NCBI GenBank assembly: GCA_964020085.1
Contig: OZ026608.1
Coordinates: forward strand, 4,167,890-4,231,889
Length of the DNA: 64,000 bases
DNA from: Micromussa lordhowensis
Lineage: Eukaryota; Cnidaria; Anthozoa; Scleractinia; Lobophylliidae
Direction: 5' to 3'
The number at the start of each line of letters is the position of its first letter. Within the stretch, counting starts at the first letter, position 1. The notes under the pieces are model-generated. The model searched no databases. It had not been told where the DNA came from and saw only the letters and a program-made list of their open reading frames with translations. The translations under genes were made by a program, and so were the position numbers. Shown in pieces: positions 44,516 through 57,029 of this stretch.

Positions 44516-45291
44516 CGTCAACCTCAGAAGGTAACCTCACATTGAGACCCCATACTGTAACCTCTATGTTTATCAGCACGTTAAAAACATTGCGTCTTTT
44601 GTCTGTATGTCTTTTAGGCGACTGTGAGGCAGACTCGTTGTCTCTTATGACGATTCTTTTTTTTTGCGTTATAGTGGTAGACTCAAACGAACAAATGAAA
44701 CGGAATAATTTCGATTCAAATGAGCTATTGTGTTGGCAGGCTGATTTGCGTTTCAATGAGTAAGCGATAACGATTCTAGTTTGTGAATATATAGGGAACC
44801 TGCGCGAGTACATCATGATTACCAAATTTTTATGAATATAGGCTCCTTCAAAGTTTCTTACTAATCACGAAAACTGATGCAAGTCGTTTAAAGTAAATCT
44901 AAGATGCGGGCATCTTATGATTTGTAAAGTTAAAGGCATGGAAGAATTCCGGTTGATTTGAAATTAAATAGGCAATTAAACTGAACGTTTTAAATAATAG
45001 ATAGATCGACAGTAGCTTAGGCTAGCCAACCTGTTTGATGGTTTATAATTTTTTTTTACATTAACGTTTCACCCTTATAAGCTAGAAACAAAGTCAAGTG
45101 CCAACTGGAAAAAATAATTATAAAGTTGAAGACTGAATCAAACTTGAGCAGCCATGATAAGACATTGAAATTGTAAATAGCCAACTGGTCTGCCTCCGGC
45201 CAGTTGGGATTCTTAACAATGTTATGTTTAATTTGAATTATTTGTTTCAGCTGTTTGAGTGACATGCCTGTGAACTAGCTTGGTGTAGCTA

Positions 45292-45628
45292 ATAATAATA
45301 ATAATAATAATAATATACGGCATTTATATAGCGCTTTATCCTGATGCTCAAAGCGCTTTACAACACTTTGTGGGGGACTTTACCAGACTGCTTATTTAGG
45401 CGCAAATTGCAGCCACGCAGTTCACAATCTTATTAGAGAGAATAGTAGAATACACAGGTGCCCCCAGAACAGAATAAGTGATATACCATCACACCGGGGA
45501 CGTTGTCCCCTACTCTTTTCGAACAGTGTGTGGGTTCTTTAACGTCCCACACCAATACTGTGAAACGGGGCCTACGGTTTATCGTCCTTATCCGAGAAGA
45601 CTTCAAAGTCTAACCATTTGCAGATGTT

Positions 45629-45660
<32 letters not shown>
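45292..45660 (+). mobile_element. Abundant cnidarian-type interspersed repeat with AATn leader
   Basis: (AAT)n is followed by TATATAGCGCTTTATCCTGA, AAAGCGCTTTACAACA, GTGGGTTCTTTAACGTCCCA, GGGGCCTACGGTTTATCGTC and ATTTGCAGATGT.ATTACAAAGG. I recognise this as a common repeat in coral and other invertebrate genomes. Class uncertain. Confidence 0.65.
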
Positions 45661-46039
45661 AAAAGCCAAGTGCATGTTCCACTATAAACAAACAAACATT
45701 TGACATTTTGACAATTTCTTTTATTAAAAGCGGTGCAGAAAGAGCTCTCAACTTTGCATTGTAGAACATTGTAGACACACGAAAGCCACGGTTAAAGGAT
45801 GAAGGCAGAAGAAGGATATACGAATTGTATATCCGAGGCAACAGCTAACTTTTAAGGTAGTCCCTGCTTCATTCTCCAGCGGTGCAAAGGTGAGAGCGAT
45901 ATCAGTTTGGCAGAACAGCTTTGGAATGATTACCACTCTCTGTTAGCTGTTATATAACGTTTTGTAAAAACAAAACCAGCAACAATCAGCGCTATCCAAT
46001 GGCGACTTGTATAGAGTAATTAAGCGAAGAATACCGCGG

Positions 46040-46215
46040 TGAACGGACAATCCGACGCCTCGTCCACAAACGGAGAAATTTGAAAACGTAGCTTTATTTT
46101 TACGGTTAGGCCTACCGTCCACTCTAATCCGTCGCGAAAACGGAGCTTTTCGAAAATGCTCTTCAAACCGGAGGAATTTGAAAACGTCGGCTTTTCGTTT
46201 TCGTGTGGACAGAAA
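46040..46215. repeat. GGAGGAATTTGAAAACG family, copy 2
   Basis: AACGGAGAAATTTGAAAACG, CCGTCGCGAAAACGGAGC, TTTTCGTGTGGACAGAAAA. The same blocks recur near 53870 and 55870-56160. Confidence 0.6.
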
Positions 46216-46444
46216 AGATTTTGACTACCAAACAGGAACGCAAGCATCTTGTGTCAAACAAAGATTTACACGTTTACCTGAGCATTTGCAATCATCAGAG
46301 ACTTGTCGTCACTCATGCTCTTCAGAATCTTTCACGATTCTAGATTTTGCCGCCTCGAGTTTAAAAGTTAAAATAAAAGAGGCGATGTATATCAAATAGG
46401 AAATTCCAACTCTAAGGATAATGAATTGATGCTGTGTAGCACTA

Positions 46445-46692
46445 GGAATTACTATGTGAAGAAAGTTGTGTTTAAAAAGTGCTAATGTTCCTATAATAAA
46501 AGGAAACGAGACGTTTAGGGAATAACCCCTTCGTCAGTCGATAAAAATCAAACTTTAGGCTATAAGGCTCTTAAACTTTAACGTTTGATTTTTATCGACT
46601 GACGAAGGGGTTGTTCCCGAAACGTCTCGTTTCCTTTTAGTATAGGAACATTTGGCACTTTTTAAACACAACTTTCTTCACATAGTAATTCC
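46445..46692. mobile_element. Large fold-back palindrome, about 105-bp arms
   Basis: GGAATTACTATGTGAAGAAA...AACCCCTTCGTCAGTCGATA is mirrored by TATCGACTGACGAAGGGGTT...TTCTTCACATAGTAATTCC. The CGTTT.GGGAATAACCCCTTCG theme resembles the ends of Penelope-like elements. About 340 bp upstream of the first GT31 coding exon. Confidence 0.75.
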
Positions 46693-47029
46693 AACTCTAA
46701 ACCAACAGCTGAGGCACTTAAAATTGTCTATTTCTTTTTCATTGTTTTTCGTTTTTCCTAGATTTTATTTAATTTTTGTATTATTCTGTTTCAACTACTG
46801 TTAGTGCGCGCGCATTCCTTTGTTCCCCGTGCCAATATGCCAATATTCAAATTGTTAACGTAAATTTTATGGCGTAATTCTATAACGTAATCATGTATTC
46901 AGCGAAATTTCAAATGTACAACCGTCGAACATTTGCAACTGAAGATGACGAAGGAATGTCGAAACAAGTTTTTTAAAATAAAAAATGTTATTTCTTTTAT
47001 AGCAACAAGAATTGCAGTCCATCTTCAAC

Positions 47030-48802
47030 ATGACACACGCAAGGATGTTTCGGCGAAATCCTCTCTTACGAAACAAACGCTATTTCTACATATTGGGCTC
47101 TTTTTCTCTAGCAGTTCTCTTAGCAACGTTTCTTGGAATCGTCCACTACAAATTTCGTCCCAGCTTCTTAAGCGAGGTATTCGACAGGCCAGCCAAAAAG
47201 TACGACCATTTACGACCGCTCAGAGAGATGTTTGCTAACTCATCAAAGGTCCCATACACAGGGCAAAGGTCAAATCATAAACGAACCTGGCAGAAAAAGG
47301 CCAAATCCATTTTCCAACTGAGTGATTTACAAGAGGTCAACAACAAAGTATCTGTTTTGTTATTGGTGATTGTTACGACGGCTCCCTCGAGGTACGAGAG
47401 GAGAGAGGCGATAAGAGCTACCTGGTGGAAGAAGTGCGATGGAATTGAGGTGAGTTTTAAGTTTTTTGTAAATCGTTCCGCAACAGGCTGGTAGGAGGGA
47501 ATGAAGTTCGAGCATCTCCTGTTGTTGACACGAAACAGGTTGAAAAAGTTCCTAATCTCAACTTTAAAAGAAGCAACTGATCTTTAGAGCACCGATTCTG
47601 ATAAACCCGGATCTTGTAGATAGCTCACAATGGACCAGCCTCAGATACAAATCGCGAGATGTAATAATTAATTATAATATCAAACACGAGAGACCGTGTT
47701 TTACCATATTCAGTTACAAACACCAAGAACAGAGTTGAAAACTAACTAACATTCTTGCCACGGAGGAGTGTTCAAAGAACAAATAGACATTGGGTGGAAG
47801 CTTAAATCTTTAGGCATTTCTAATGCCTTTAATTTTAAAGTGATATCCGGCTCCATCCACTTGTAGTTTTTGATTTGGAGATTATATATTTTATTGCAGA
47901 TCTTCTAGTTATAGTTTTTTTTAGATATTTAGTTTTAGTACAAACGATCCCACAAGCTTCCTAGCTTTACTTCTGTCTATCTACATATCTACATCTCTGT
48001 TTTCTATTTGTAGGTTCAATGCAAGTTCTTTACAGATGGTCTCCAGTTGTCCAAGGAACTGGAAAGAGACCTTGCCACAGAGCAGAAGTCGCACGGAGAT
48101 ATTGAATTCCAGGCTCTCGAAAGCACGCGGATTTTTGGTCTTCGTTTTTTATACCAGATAATGTGGGCGACAGCCAAGTTCAACTTCGTGTATTTACTAC
48201 GAGTCGACGATGACTACTTCGTATGTTTGGAAAGACTCAAAACAGAACTGCCCTACAGGCCCACAGAGGGGTTGATTTGGGGTTCATATCACTGTCGGCA
48301 TCGCAATCTCATTTACGTTGACGAAGCATGGATCTTGTTTACTTCCGACATTATCGAACGATTCCTTTCGCAAGATCCTCGCAGCATTTTGTGCCATCCG
48401 CACGCTGATCAGCAAATTCCAGTTTGGATCAACAAGCTGTATAGCTACAATGAAAGCTTAGTTCATTTTGATGACCGCAGACTTCATCTTTATCCTCCAG
48501 CAAAAACACTTGAAAAATTCAATAATTTATATCGAGTATGCGATAGTTACGTTGGTGTGCATGGCAGCTCGCCAGAAATGATGCTAAATTTCGGTCGCCA
48601 TAGCGGAGACGCGCCTAAAAGCAATAGTTCCCTAAAACTAACTCCCGTAACTGAGACATGCCATTTTCCAAATGTATTCAGCATATCCAAAATAAACGTA
48701 CCTTATAAGTTTGAATTAAGGCCGTGTTTAAAAAACCCAAGATGGACGCCTAACGAAGAAATGTGGCTAGGTATACTCTCGGGTGGAAAAATAAAAACTT
48801 AA
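47030..48802 (+). CDS. GT31-family beta-1,3-glycosyltransferase, copy 1 (two coding exons)
   Basis: Exons 47030-47449 and 48014-48802 join in phase 0 (GAG|GTGAGT donor, TTTGTAG acceptor) to give 402 residues. Seen: a short basic cytosolic tail, an uncleaved membrane anchor at about residues 19-38, a stem, then the catalytic domain with RREAIRATWW (124-133), CKFFTDG (143-149), the metal-binding acidic triad in LLRVDDDYF (205-207), YVDEAWILF and DQQIPVWI. This is a Golgi type II topology. Known of the family: it transfers galactose or GlcNAc from UDP-sugars to glycoproteins or glycolipids. The acceptor is unknown. The canonical EDVxxG motif is not recognisable. The Met at 47030 follows a likely 5' UTR acceptor at 47001-47002. 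Possible AATAAA at 49035. Confidence 0.88.
47670..47790. repeat. Dispersed repeat, copy 3 of 3, inverted
   Basis: ATCAAACACGAGAGACCGTGTTTTACC, read in reverse, matches the 14-kb and 26-kb copies; the following AGAGTTGAAAACTAA also matches. It sits in the intron of the first GT31 gene. Confidence 0.55.
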
Positions 48803-48889
48803 AGTAGAATGTAATAACTTTCTATTATTGTTTATGAAATAGTTGCTGAGTAACCGCTGTTGGAGCTAACGGTGCATTATCTAAACAAC

Positions 48890-49165
48890 AGAGTGTTTCT
48901 GTCGAGGAACTATCGGCTGATAGTTGCCCGGCGGAAATTTGATGTTCTTAATTCAAAAATCCTATGGAATTATTTTCAACTTTGTTTTAGAGGAAAAAAG
49001 TGGCAGTCAAATGTAAAATTTGAAAAAGAAAACAAATAAAAACCCACTAAATGCAGGTTAATCAAAATCATTCAATTTTTTTTCTATAAGACCGCTTGTT
49101 TATGGAAAAATTTTCACGGACGAGTACTATCCATCCGGGTATTTTCCTCGGACGGGCACTATTTG
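48890..49165. repeat. Partial copy of the AACTATCGGCTGATAGTTGCC repeat
   Basis: GAGGAACTATCGGCTGATAG followed by GGCGGAAATTTGATGTTCTT repeats the left arm of the fold-back at 49166-49353. The CATCCGGGTATTTTCC block recurs at 49570. Confidence 0.6.
49035..49040 (+). terminator. Candidate polyadenylation signal of GT31 copy 1
   Basis: AATAAA about 230 nt after the stop codon, within AT-rich sequence. Position-based call only. Confidence 0.35.
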
Positions 49166-49353
49166 AACAATAGAGTGTTGCAGTCGAGGAACTATCGGCT
49201 GATAGTTGCCCCGCGGAAATTTGATGTTCTTAAAACAAATATTTGCCCGAGAAGCGAAGCTTCGAGGGCAAATATGCCAGTTTTAAGAACATCAAATTTC
49301 CAAGGGGGCAACTATCAGACCGATAGTTCCGAGACATAAACACTCTATTGTTT
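49166..49353. mobile_element. Fold-back element with AACTATCGGCTGATAGTTGCC arms
   Basis: AACAATAGAGTGTTGCAGTC...TTTGATGTTCTTAAAAC is mirrored by GTTTTAAGAACATCAAATTT...AAACACTCTATTGTTT. The centre is GCCCGAGAAGCGAAGCTTCG AGGGC. Confidence 0.7.
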
Positions 49354-49599
49354 TTATTGTTCACCACTAAATTTTCTTCCGCGCGCTAGTTCAAAAGTCA
49401 ATCAGACTTCAACTGAACTATTTTCAACTTTTTGAGATGAAAGCCGTGAAAGCCAATGAAAAATTTGAATAGAAAAACAGACAAAACACCCTTCATACAA
49501 ATTCAATTGTTTTTTTTTTCTACAGTCCCCGCTTGTTTACAGGTAAATTTTCACGGACGACTACTATCCATCCGGGTATTTTCCGCGGACGGGCACTAT

Positions 49600-49790
49600 G
49601 GGCTGATAGTGTCTCTCCGCGGATGAACACTATCGCGTCAGGTGATCACTTAAAGCCAGTAAGAATCAGAGAAAATTTAGTGGTGAACTATAAGGGCTGA
49701 TGGTGTCTCTCCGCAGATGAACACTATCGCATCACGTGATCACTTTAAGCCAATAAGAATCGGAGAAAATTTAGTGGTTAGCTACAATCT
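49600..49790. repeat. Two direct copies of a roughly 92-bp unit
   Basis: GGGCTGATAGTGTCTCTCCG...GAGAAAATTTAGTGGTGA, then GGGCTGATGGTGTCTCTCCG...GAGAAAATTTAGTGGTTA. Each includes a near-palindromic TGATCACTT. Confidence 0.7.
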
Positions 49791-50395
49791 TCTATTGATG
49801 CATGGCTGGAAATTATAGAGCATGTATGTCCCCGGATGTTGTAATTCCAGTGTAATTACCGCTCATTCTCAAATGTAAAGATCTTCGCTTTTTCTAAACC
49901 AAATAGATGACGCTCTTCCTATGTTTTCTAAGAAATAATGCACTTTTATACTTTTATGGTCTAGAGAAACTGCCCAACGCACTCGCATTTCGCTCTTGCG
50001 TCACTGAGTAGTTTCTTTTGTAGCGAGATCATGAAACAGCATTGTTTATTTAACAAATTAATGTCAGTTTTTCATGCGTCTGCCCTGCTATTGATCGTGA
50101 ATTTCCTCATAACATTGTCAAAGTAGCTATGGATCCACGAGGCGAAAGCCGAGTGGGTCCGCAGGCTACATTTTTACGATAACAAATTGTTAAATTGTCC
50201 TCTCTCGCTAGTTGACGTATCGCATAAACTATAACTGAATTCATGTGTCTGTCCCCTTATTGACGATGCAAATTAGCCAATGAGCGCGCGAGAATTTCTG
50301 CAGTAATCGTCAAATAGGTTTAATGGCAAACTGGCCAACAATGAAAAAGAGAGTGAATAGTCCTAGTTTTAAAATGGAACGGACCGTGCTTGAAT

Positions 50396-50480
50396 TAGCC
50401 TCCTACGCAGACGCTCTTTGGGCTCGTCACGCAATATAAGATTGCGTGACGAGCCCAAAGAGCATCTGCGTAGGAGGCTA
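50396..50480. mobile_element. Near-perfect 40-bp-arm hairpin element
   Basis: TAGCCTCCTACGCAGACGCT...CGTCACGCAAT, a 5-nt loop, then ATTGCGTGACGAGCC...GCATCTGCGTAGGAGGCTA. One mismatch. Typical of an abundant coral-genome fold-back. Confidence 0.8.
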
Positions 50481-51256
50481 TGCTTGAATTAGTTTCGGCG
50501 AATTGCATTTCAAAACATTTCGCAAAAGCTTACAGTTTGTTGTTAACTGAAAGTCGTCTTCCGTTCATGTTGTTTGTGAGGCAGTGACAATTCAACTTTC
50601 ACAGCTAACCAAACGAAACCATAGGAGTTGTCATAGGTAAACAATGCAAACAATATCCATAGCACCATTGAACTTGCGCGTGTTGGGGATTATTGGACGC
50701 AGGTTGTGTCCATAAATTTGCAATAAAAATTAAACTCAAACATTTTCCTAATACAGACATCCCGCTAAATCAATAACATATATCTCTTCAAAATTCAAGA
50801 TTTGTCTCGGCTAAAGTGAAGTTATAAAATTTAAATGAAATAAAGTAAAACCTTTCAACGACTAAATGTTTTTCCACCTGTTAGCATCTCTACATGTTTG
50901 AAAACAAAGCAGTAGTTGTGCTTGTAAACTCCTTTGTCTGAAATTTCGCGTTTTTCTCGAATTTTGAAAAAAAAACGCCAAAGTTTGATGTCGGTGAACA
51001 GCGAAATTTCCTTATTTGTTACACAGAAATGTTAGAACAAGAATTTTCAATGTCACCAAAAAATATTGCCCTTCAAAGGTTAAGTTTTCAGCAAAATTTC
51101 TTGTAATAATTACGGGTTAGAGACTGTTGTGAGTGTTTTGTTTTCAAATACACGCACGCGCTTTGTACTGTACAATGAACGAGAAATTTTCAATACTGCA
51201 CGAAGCGAAGCAAAACAAAACACCAACTAACAGTCTCTAACCCTTTTAATATTCAA

Positions 51257-51588
51257 TAGACCTTTTTACCGATACGGCGGCCATCTTGAATTCTATTGTT
51301 TTGACTGAGAAATTATGGGCTGCCGAGGGGGCAATCGCTGGAAAATTTATCGTATACACAGCTTTCAGGATAAATTTTTACTGCTTGTCTCTCATATTCC
51401 ATAACAAATATTACAAGCGTTACATCTTTCCGTCACGATATTTGGCAGTTGTTCCTATGGTTATCGAAAAATTATTGTTAAAAGTTATCACGCCACAGTA
51501 TTCTTTTTAATTATTTCTCATCTGCCCCCTGGGCATCCCATAATTTCCTCGGAATTCAAGATGGCCGCCGTATCGGTAAAAAGGTCTA
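51257..51588. mobile_element. MITE, GATACGGCGGCC family, copy 2 of 2
   Basis: TAGACCTTTTTACCGATACG, then GCGGCCATCTTGAATTC, is mirrored by GAATTCAAGATGGCCGCCGT, then ATCGGTAAAAAGGTCTA. The terminal repeats of about 37 bp are nearly perfect. The plus-strand ORF inside (51286-51510) is not a transposase. Confidence 0.8.
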
Positions 51589-51779
51589 TTTGTGTTCGCT
51601 GCTGGTGATAGACTTACAATAGATCGTTTTCACTGTCACGCAATAAAAAAATAAATCGAAAACTATCTAGTGGAAATGTTATGAAATTGTGATGTTATAG
51701 AACATAAAAAAATAAGACACTTCGCCAAGTTTTAGCCCTGTGCGTTTCCCCAAACTTCAGATATTCGTCGAAATGTTTC

Positions 51780-51870
51780 GCAGAAATGTACAGAGCCCAG
51801 TATGAAAACGCCATGTTGGTGTACCTCCATGGTACACCAATATGGCGGCCGGAAAATAGTGTAAACATCT
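51780..51870. mobile_element. MITE-like repeat, copy 3 of 3
   Basis: GCCATGTTGGTGTACCTCC is followed by its near complement ATGGTACACCAATATGGCGG. Resembles the palindrome at 27350-27390. Confidence 0.5.
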
Positions 51871-53837
51871 GGAACTTACTTTGGCTTTCTAGGCGACTGA
51901 TTATCAGTACTGAAAAAACAAGTATTTACATAAGCACTTTTCCTCATGCTCTAGCTTCTAACTGGGCTCAAAATCATGAGATAAGTATATATTTTGCAAC
52001 AAATTTGATCGCAGCCTTGTGTCACGCACCTTCGTAACCGGGAAATTCAAAATGCTCTAGTTTCCAAACGAATCACGCTATTGAGCTGTAAAGTTGTAAA
52101 CAGACATAAATATGCCACCTCTTATACCTAATGAGGATGAAAACAGTTTTTAGTTTTATTGTAATAACGCACTCTGTCACTTTGATGTCGCCAGGTAACT
52201 CACGTGATCAATTTTAACCAATGACGCGTGCGCATTTTAGACAGTGAACGAAGACTGAATATTAAGGTACCTTATCACACGATTGTGATGTAAATACGAA
52301 AAGGTATATATCGACCATTATGTTCCAAGTAATTTTGTTTGCTTGACAACTCAACAACCGCACGAGATACTGTAAAAAAAATTAACAATCTTGTAGGAGT
52401 CATCATTTTTTGCCGACCTTATGTCTACCAAAGCAATAAAAACGCCAATATTACGCAGCTGCTTTTGTGCAATATTTACAACCCGGAATATTTATGCATA
52501 GTCGATGAAGTAAAGTCGTCGATGTAAGCTTGAATACTTCAGCTAAAACTTCACCAGTCAGTTGAAATACCACATCAGCTCAAGTACAGTCATCATACAA
52601 GGATCGGTTCTTCATATTTCCTTACATAAAAAAGGTGAGCTTATTTCATTCCTCGATATGCGAAAATGTCATGTTAAAAACGGGTATCTTTGGCGTCTGG
52701 GGTCCAATCTTGCGAGTTACAAAAACTAAAATTCACGGTTCGGTAAGAAAGATAGCATTCATGTAATTTTCGTGGAAATTTCTGATTCTCCAACTGATTT
52801 CCTGATCAATCTAATCGACTATATGTATCGACCACAGAGGCTTTCCACCCTCGTGCAATCAATAAAACTAACATAACGATAGCGTGCGTAGCGGAGTTTT
52901 CAGGAACTTGATCGATATTGTATGCTGTTGTTTTAAAAAAATGAACGTCGTTTGAGCATGCTTTATGTTAGGAACAATTTTTCAGGTTGGGGTTTTAAAC
53001 TTAGACTAAATTGAGAAAACGTCTAGCGAATTACACCAATATTTAAATACTTTCTGGATTAAGATGTATACTGCACGACTAAATAACTTTTAATATACTG
53101 GGTGTTTTAGAAGTAGATATTAGGCAACATCCTGGAAACATTTGAAGAGATAAGGTCTACCAGCAAGGTTTATTTTAGTAACAGCACGACTGTCTTGATA
53201 ATCATTACGACTATAATTTCTTCGAATGTGATCAGTGACGCAAAAAACGTTTTTTAAGTCTACTAACTAGGCGGAGTTGTTATCTCGATCAGTTCCCAGA
53301 ATTAGTACTTAGCAGTAATGTATATTAAAACTGGAATATTGCATGAATAGTTGCTATTCGTTTCACAAACTTTGTCAGACCTCCTTTGAGAATTCGAAGC
53401 GATTACAATGTCCTCATTTCTTTGTGCTTTCCTTTAACAGAAATGTTAATGTATGTGACTATATTTAAGGTAACAGGAATTCGAATCGACCAATTTATTC
53501 GCTTGATAGAATTATGCGGTTTCCCACTAAGCCAAGGACTACAAATTTGGGCTGCGCTTAATCTTCAAGAAATTCTCTTCGAAAATTTACAACTGAACTT
53601 TCGAGTTCAAAAAACTGACTTGTAAAAGTTTGTCGGAAATAGATTTCCATTGAGTAAGAATTGAATGATAATTATAACGAAGGTCAAATTTCAGATATTT
53701 GCCTCAGTGGGCAAACAGTCCTCATGCATATTTAGTCATCTGAAAGTGTGGATGAGTGTAATTGATGGCAAGAAGCTTACTGTCTGATATGCCTTTTTTA
53801 TCTCCACTATTCCGCAGTTTCGACACTCGAGATAACT
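51871..53837. other. Intergenic, no gene recognised
   Basis: AT-rich. The short ORFs at 52339 and 53386 (plus) have no recognisable domain or codon signature. No clear repeat boundary seen. Confidence 0.4.
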
Positions 53838-54085
53838 CTCAATTAAGCCTGCCCACACAAAGCCGGAGAAATTTGAAAACTCGGCTCTAATTTTAGTGTA
53901 CACGGAAAACATTTTGAAAACGGAGGTTTTCCAAATCGATGACTTCTTGTCATTTATCCTAGTCGTCAAGGGTGCACTCAATCGTTGCTTCTGCCAGTGA
54001 TTGTTGCGTTTTCAAATTTCTCCAGTGTAGTGTGGAGGGAAAACATTTTATGCGTTTTCGGAGTGGAATCAGCTTGTTTTGTGGA
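53838..54085. repeat. GGAGAAATTTGAAAACT family, copy 3
   Basis: AGCCTGCCCACACAAAGCCG, GGAGAAATTTGAAAACTCGG, TTTTCAAATTTCTCCAGTGT with end-facing inversion, so a MITE with a degenerate interior. Confidence 0.6.
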
Positions 54086-54362
54086 CGGGACCTCGCTCAC
54101 TCGCCATAGAGATCTTCAATTCAGTGTGGTTGAGGAGAAAGTGTTATTCACATCAACTGTATAATAAGTTCTTTAGCTAATGCTAACAAATTGTTCACGT
54201 AATTTTACTTATTATATATGATAAGAAAACTGCTTCATTGTGATTGGCTGAGAGCAGGTCAATTTATCGTTAATATGCACTACCCGGCAAATTAACCCGC
54301 ACGTGTTTGTAACTTTCTCAGACATGAAAAAATGAGTGATCGAAGGAAAGCTCGAGCTATTG

Positions 54363-54473
54363 AGGATTTACACTACGAGAGATATTTGAAAATTATTTCA
54401 AATTGCACTCGCCTAAACGTTCGTGCAATTTTGCGAGAATTTTCAAGCATCACTAGTAGTGTAAATCCTTAAT
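54363..54473. mobile_element. Fold-back element, AGGATTTACACTA arms
   Basis: AGGATTTACACTACGAGAGA...CAAATTGCACTCG is mirrored by CGTGCAATTTTGCGAGAATT...CTAGTAGTGTAAATCCTT. Mismatched but complete. Confidence 0.6.
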
Positions 54474-55829
54474 TGCGCTCGCCTTCATAAGACGGATTAC
54501 CTATGCTAACTGAACATTACCGAGTTCGTAATTCAGGCATACTGATTTAAAAAAAAAAGTTAAAGTTTACTGGCAGCTAAGAACAAAGCAATACTCATGT
54601 TGAAAGAGTGTAAAGATTAAAGCGGAAATACAAAAAAAACGTTTTGAGGACTTGTGTCTATGTAAAATATTGAATATGGGGTGACGTTTCTCGCCGACCC
54701 AAGACGAAAAACTACATCTGCTCCAACTTACGCTAGTTAGCGCGTGTAAAATTACTTTAGAAAAATTGTAAGTAACAATGAAAATACTGAATTTTAATCT
54801 CCAGTTGTTTGAACAGGTTCACAAGTTAAAGTAAACTCCGTATGTGGTCCGGCGTTTTTCTTTAGAACAATTCAACAGCTGAAATCACCTTTTAAAATTG
54901 CCAAATTCCAGATAATCGTTTGCAAAATCTATGACTGAAATGGACAGATAAATACTCTTAAAATAATCCAAAATATGATTCCACGCTATTTCCTTTTAGC
55001 CAATTAATATTGTATCTCAAAGCAATTTCCTAGCAACGTACAGTTGACTTTACGCTGTGGAGAACTTATAATTAGTTGGCAATTTTAGAGGGAGTTCATA
55101 AAACCTAACTAATATCATCACTGTTCTTTCAATAGTTGATTCTAATGCCTTCGCAATTTGCGGATACAAAAATACTTACGCTAGATTTGTTGCTCAGTTC
55201 AGATGTAATTAATTGCTTAGAATTTAAAGTGTCCAGAATTTTGACAGAGTTGTGAGAGATTCGGGAAGACCTTGTATATAATGATTTCATTGGACAACAA
55301 TACCACATGACTGCAAAACGGTTTAAATATCAAACTCGCTAATTTGTTCCCAAGCTGAAAATCTGCTCATCGGCAGAGTAGTAATCTTGAGCCGGCATCT
55401 AGGGCAATCAAGAGTTGAGGGATTTCACATTATTACTGACCGCAGTCCCTATGATGTAATAACTTCAAAGATAAGTTGGAGCATTTTAAACTTCGGTTTC
55501 AAGAGCAAGATGTGAAAAGACCGTCCCGAAGTGACTTTGGCGAAATTCAATACCTTTATTACTGATCCTATTCGCGATGTTCGGCTCACCAAAGATGCTT
55601 CGGTCGCCGCCAGACTATTAACTTACATAAAGTTTGAATATGGTTTTATTTGTGATTCAACTGAATTTATTTACTGCGATATCAGATATCGGACTGAAGG
55701 CAATCGATATCAGACTGAATGCAATCGGTCTAGCTGGAAACAAAACTGAACACAGCTAGAGTAAAATTTTTGGAAAGCCGGCGTAATGAAAATGTACTCA
55801 TTTAGCGCGCCTAAACTGGCTGAAGGAAT
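54474..55829. other. Intergenic, no gene recognised
   Basis: No repeat or coding structure identified. The ORF at 55531 contains a short GATATCAGAT-type direct repeat and no domain. Confidence 0.4.
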
Positions 55830-56165
55830 TTGAAACGTAGGTGTCACTCTGAAAACGCATCAAACGTTTTCCGCGTACACTACGCCGGAGGAATTTAAAA
55901 ACGCAACAATCACCGGTCATTTTGGATTTGTGTTTGAGAAAAACTCGGGCAGGGGAATACCATGATTATCGTACGTCGTCGTTTTCGAAAGCTCTGTTTT
56001 CAGAATGTTTTCCGTCCACACGAAAACGCAAAGCAGCCGTTTTCAAATTCCTCCGGTTTGAAGAGCGTTTTCGAAAAGCTCCGTTTTCGTGACGGATTCG
56101 TGAGGATGGAAGGCATAGCCGGAGAAATAAAGTTCCATTTTCAAATTCCTCCAGTGTAATATGGA
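55830..56165. repeat. GGAGGAATTT.AAAACG family, copy 4
   Basis: CTACGCCGGAGGAATTTAAA, TTCCGTCCACACGAAAACGC, TCAAATTCCTCCAGTGTAAT. Contains both orientations of the motif, consistent with a fold-back element or nested copies. Confidence 0.6.
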
Positions 56166-56986
56166 CGAGGTCTGATGAACAACAGCTCGCGACTTTTGGT
56201 CGGCGAGGAGCCTCGTAAAACCCTGGAGGCTTTCTCAAAAAAAAAAACCGGGAATCTTAATTTGACTCAATAAAAATTCCCACTGTTGCAAGGGGAATTT
56301 GTAATTGGTCGATTTTAGTTAACCTGCTTTAATTGTTGAGTGATAAATATTAATTCAGTTTCGTTTGCTGGTGTGACGTAGATGTAAATAACGGCTATCG
56401 TGTTTTTACATCGTTTTGCCCTCGGCTATTGCACTTTCTTGGAACCTGCTATTTTCTCTAACATTTATTGTCAAGGGCGCGAGTAAAATAGAATTCTTAC
56501 CGTGATGTTCCTGGCTCTCAGTCGTGTTCTTGACTGCTTATATCGCGCGCTTTTCCCAAAGAAAGAACTGAGGACAGGAACAGCTGTGGAGAAACCATCA
56601 GGGTGTGAGGTATATCTTATTCAAGTAGACATCAGGGGTCTAATAGTATTTGAAGCATTGCCAAGTTGTCAAAGACTATAGAGGGCGTGAAAGGTTTGTA
56701 ACCTACAGAACGTTAAAACAAAATTCAATGTTTTTACGAGTTTTTTTTTTTTTGCGTGTCGAACGCAGGTTTAGTGTGTGAAGATCTCAAGGATTCTTAT
56801 GATACATGATTCGAGCATTTTCCAGGGAGTTTTATGGCGATTATCCCAAAGTTTTGCTTAAGAAAGAGACGGCATAATACGCGCTTATCCGTCAAGCTTT
56901 TGCCGCGCGTGATGGGTTAAAAAACTGCCATGACAACGCCACACTGAAATTGGTGTTCACGCAATGCTCAAGCACATGCAAACTAT

Positions 56987-57018
<32 letters not shown>

Positions 57019-57029
57019 GGGAGTACTAC
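56166..57029. other. Intergenic, no gene recognised
   Basis: No coding feature. The last 45 bp (GTTTCTAAAGAAACTGTGGT) also occur, inverted, next to the fold-back at 37580 and probably belong to the Penelope-type element at 57030. Confidence 0.45.

Larger units (their letters stand above)
41014..46440. other. Intergenic region between head-to-head discoidin and GT31 genes
   Basis: Should contain the 5' UTRs and promoters of both genes. No TATA or CpG-rich promoter could be recognised by eye. It holds the MITE at 42743, the minisatellite at 43850 and the repeats at 44420, 45292 and 46040 listed separately. None of its ORFs has recognisable domains. Confidence 0.5.
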
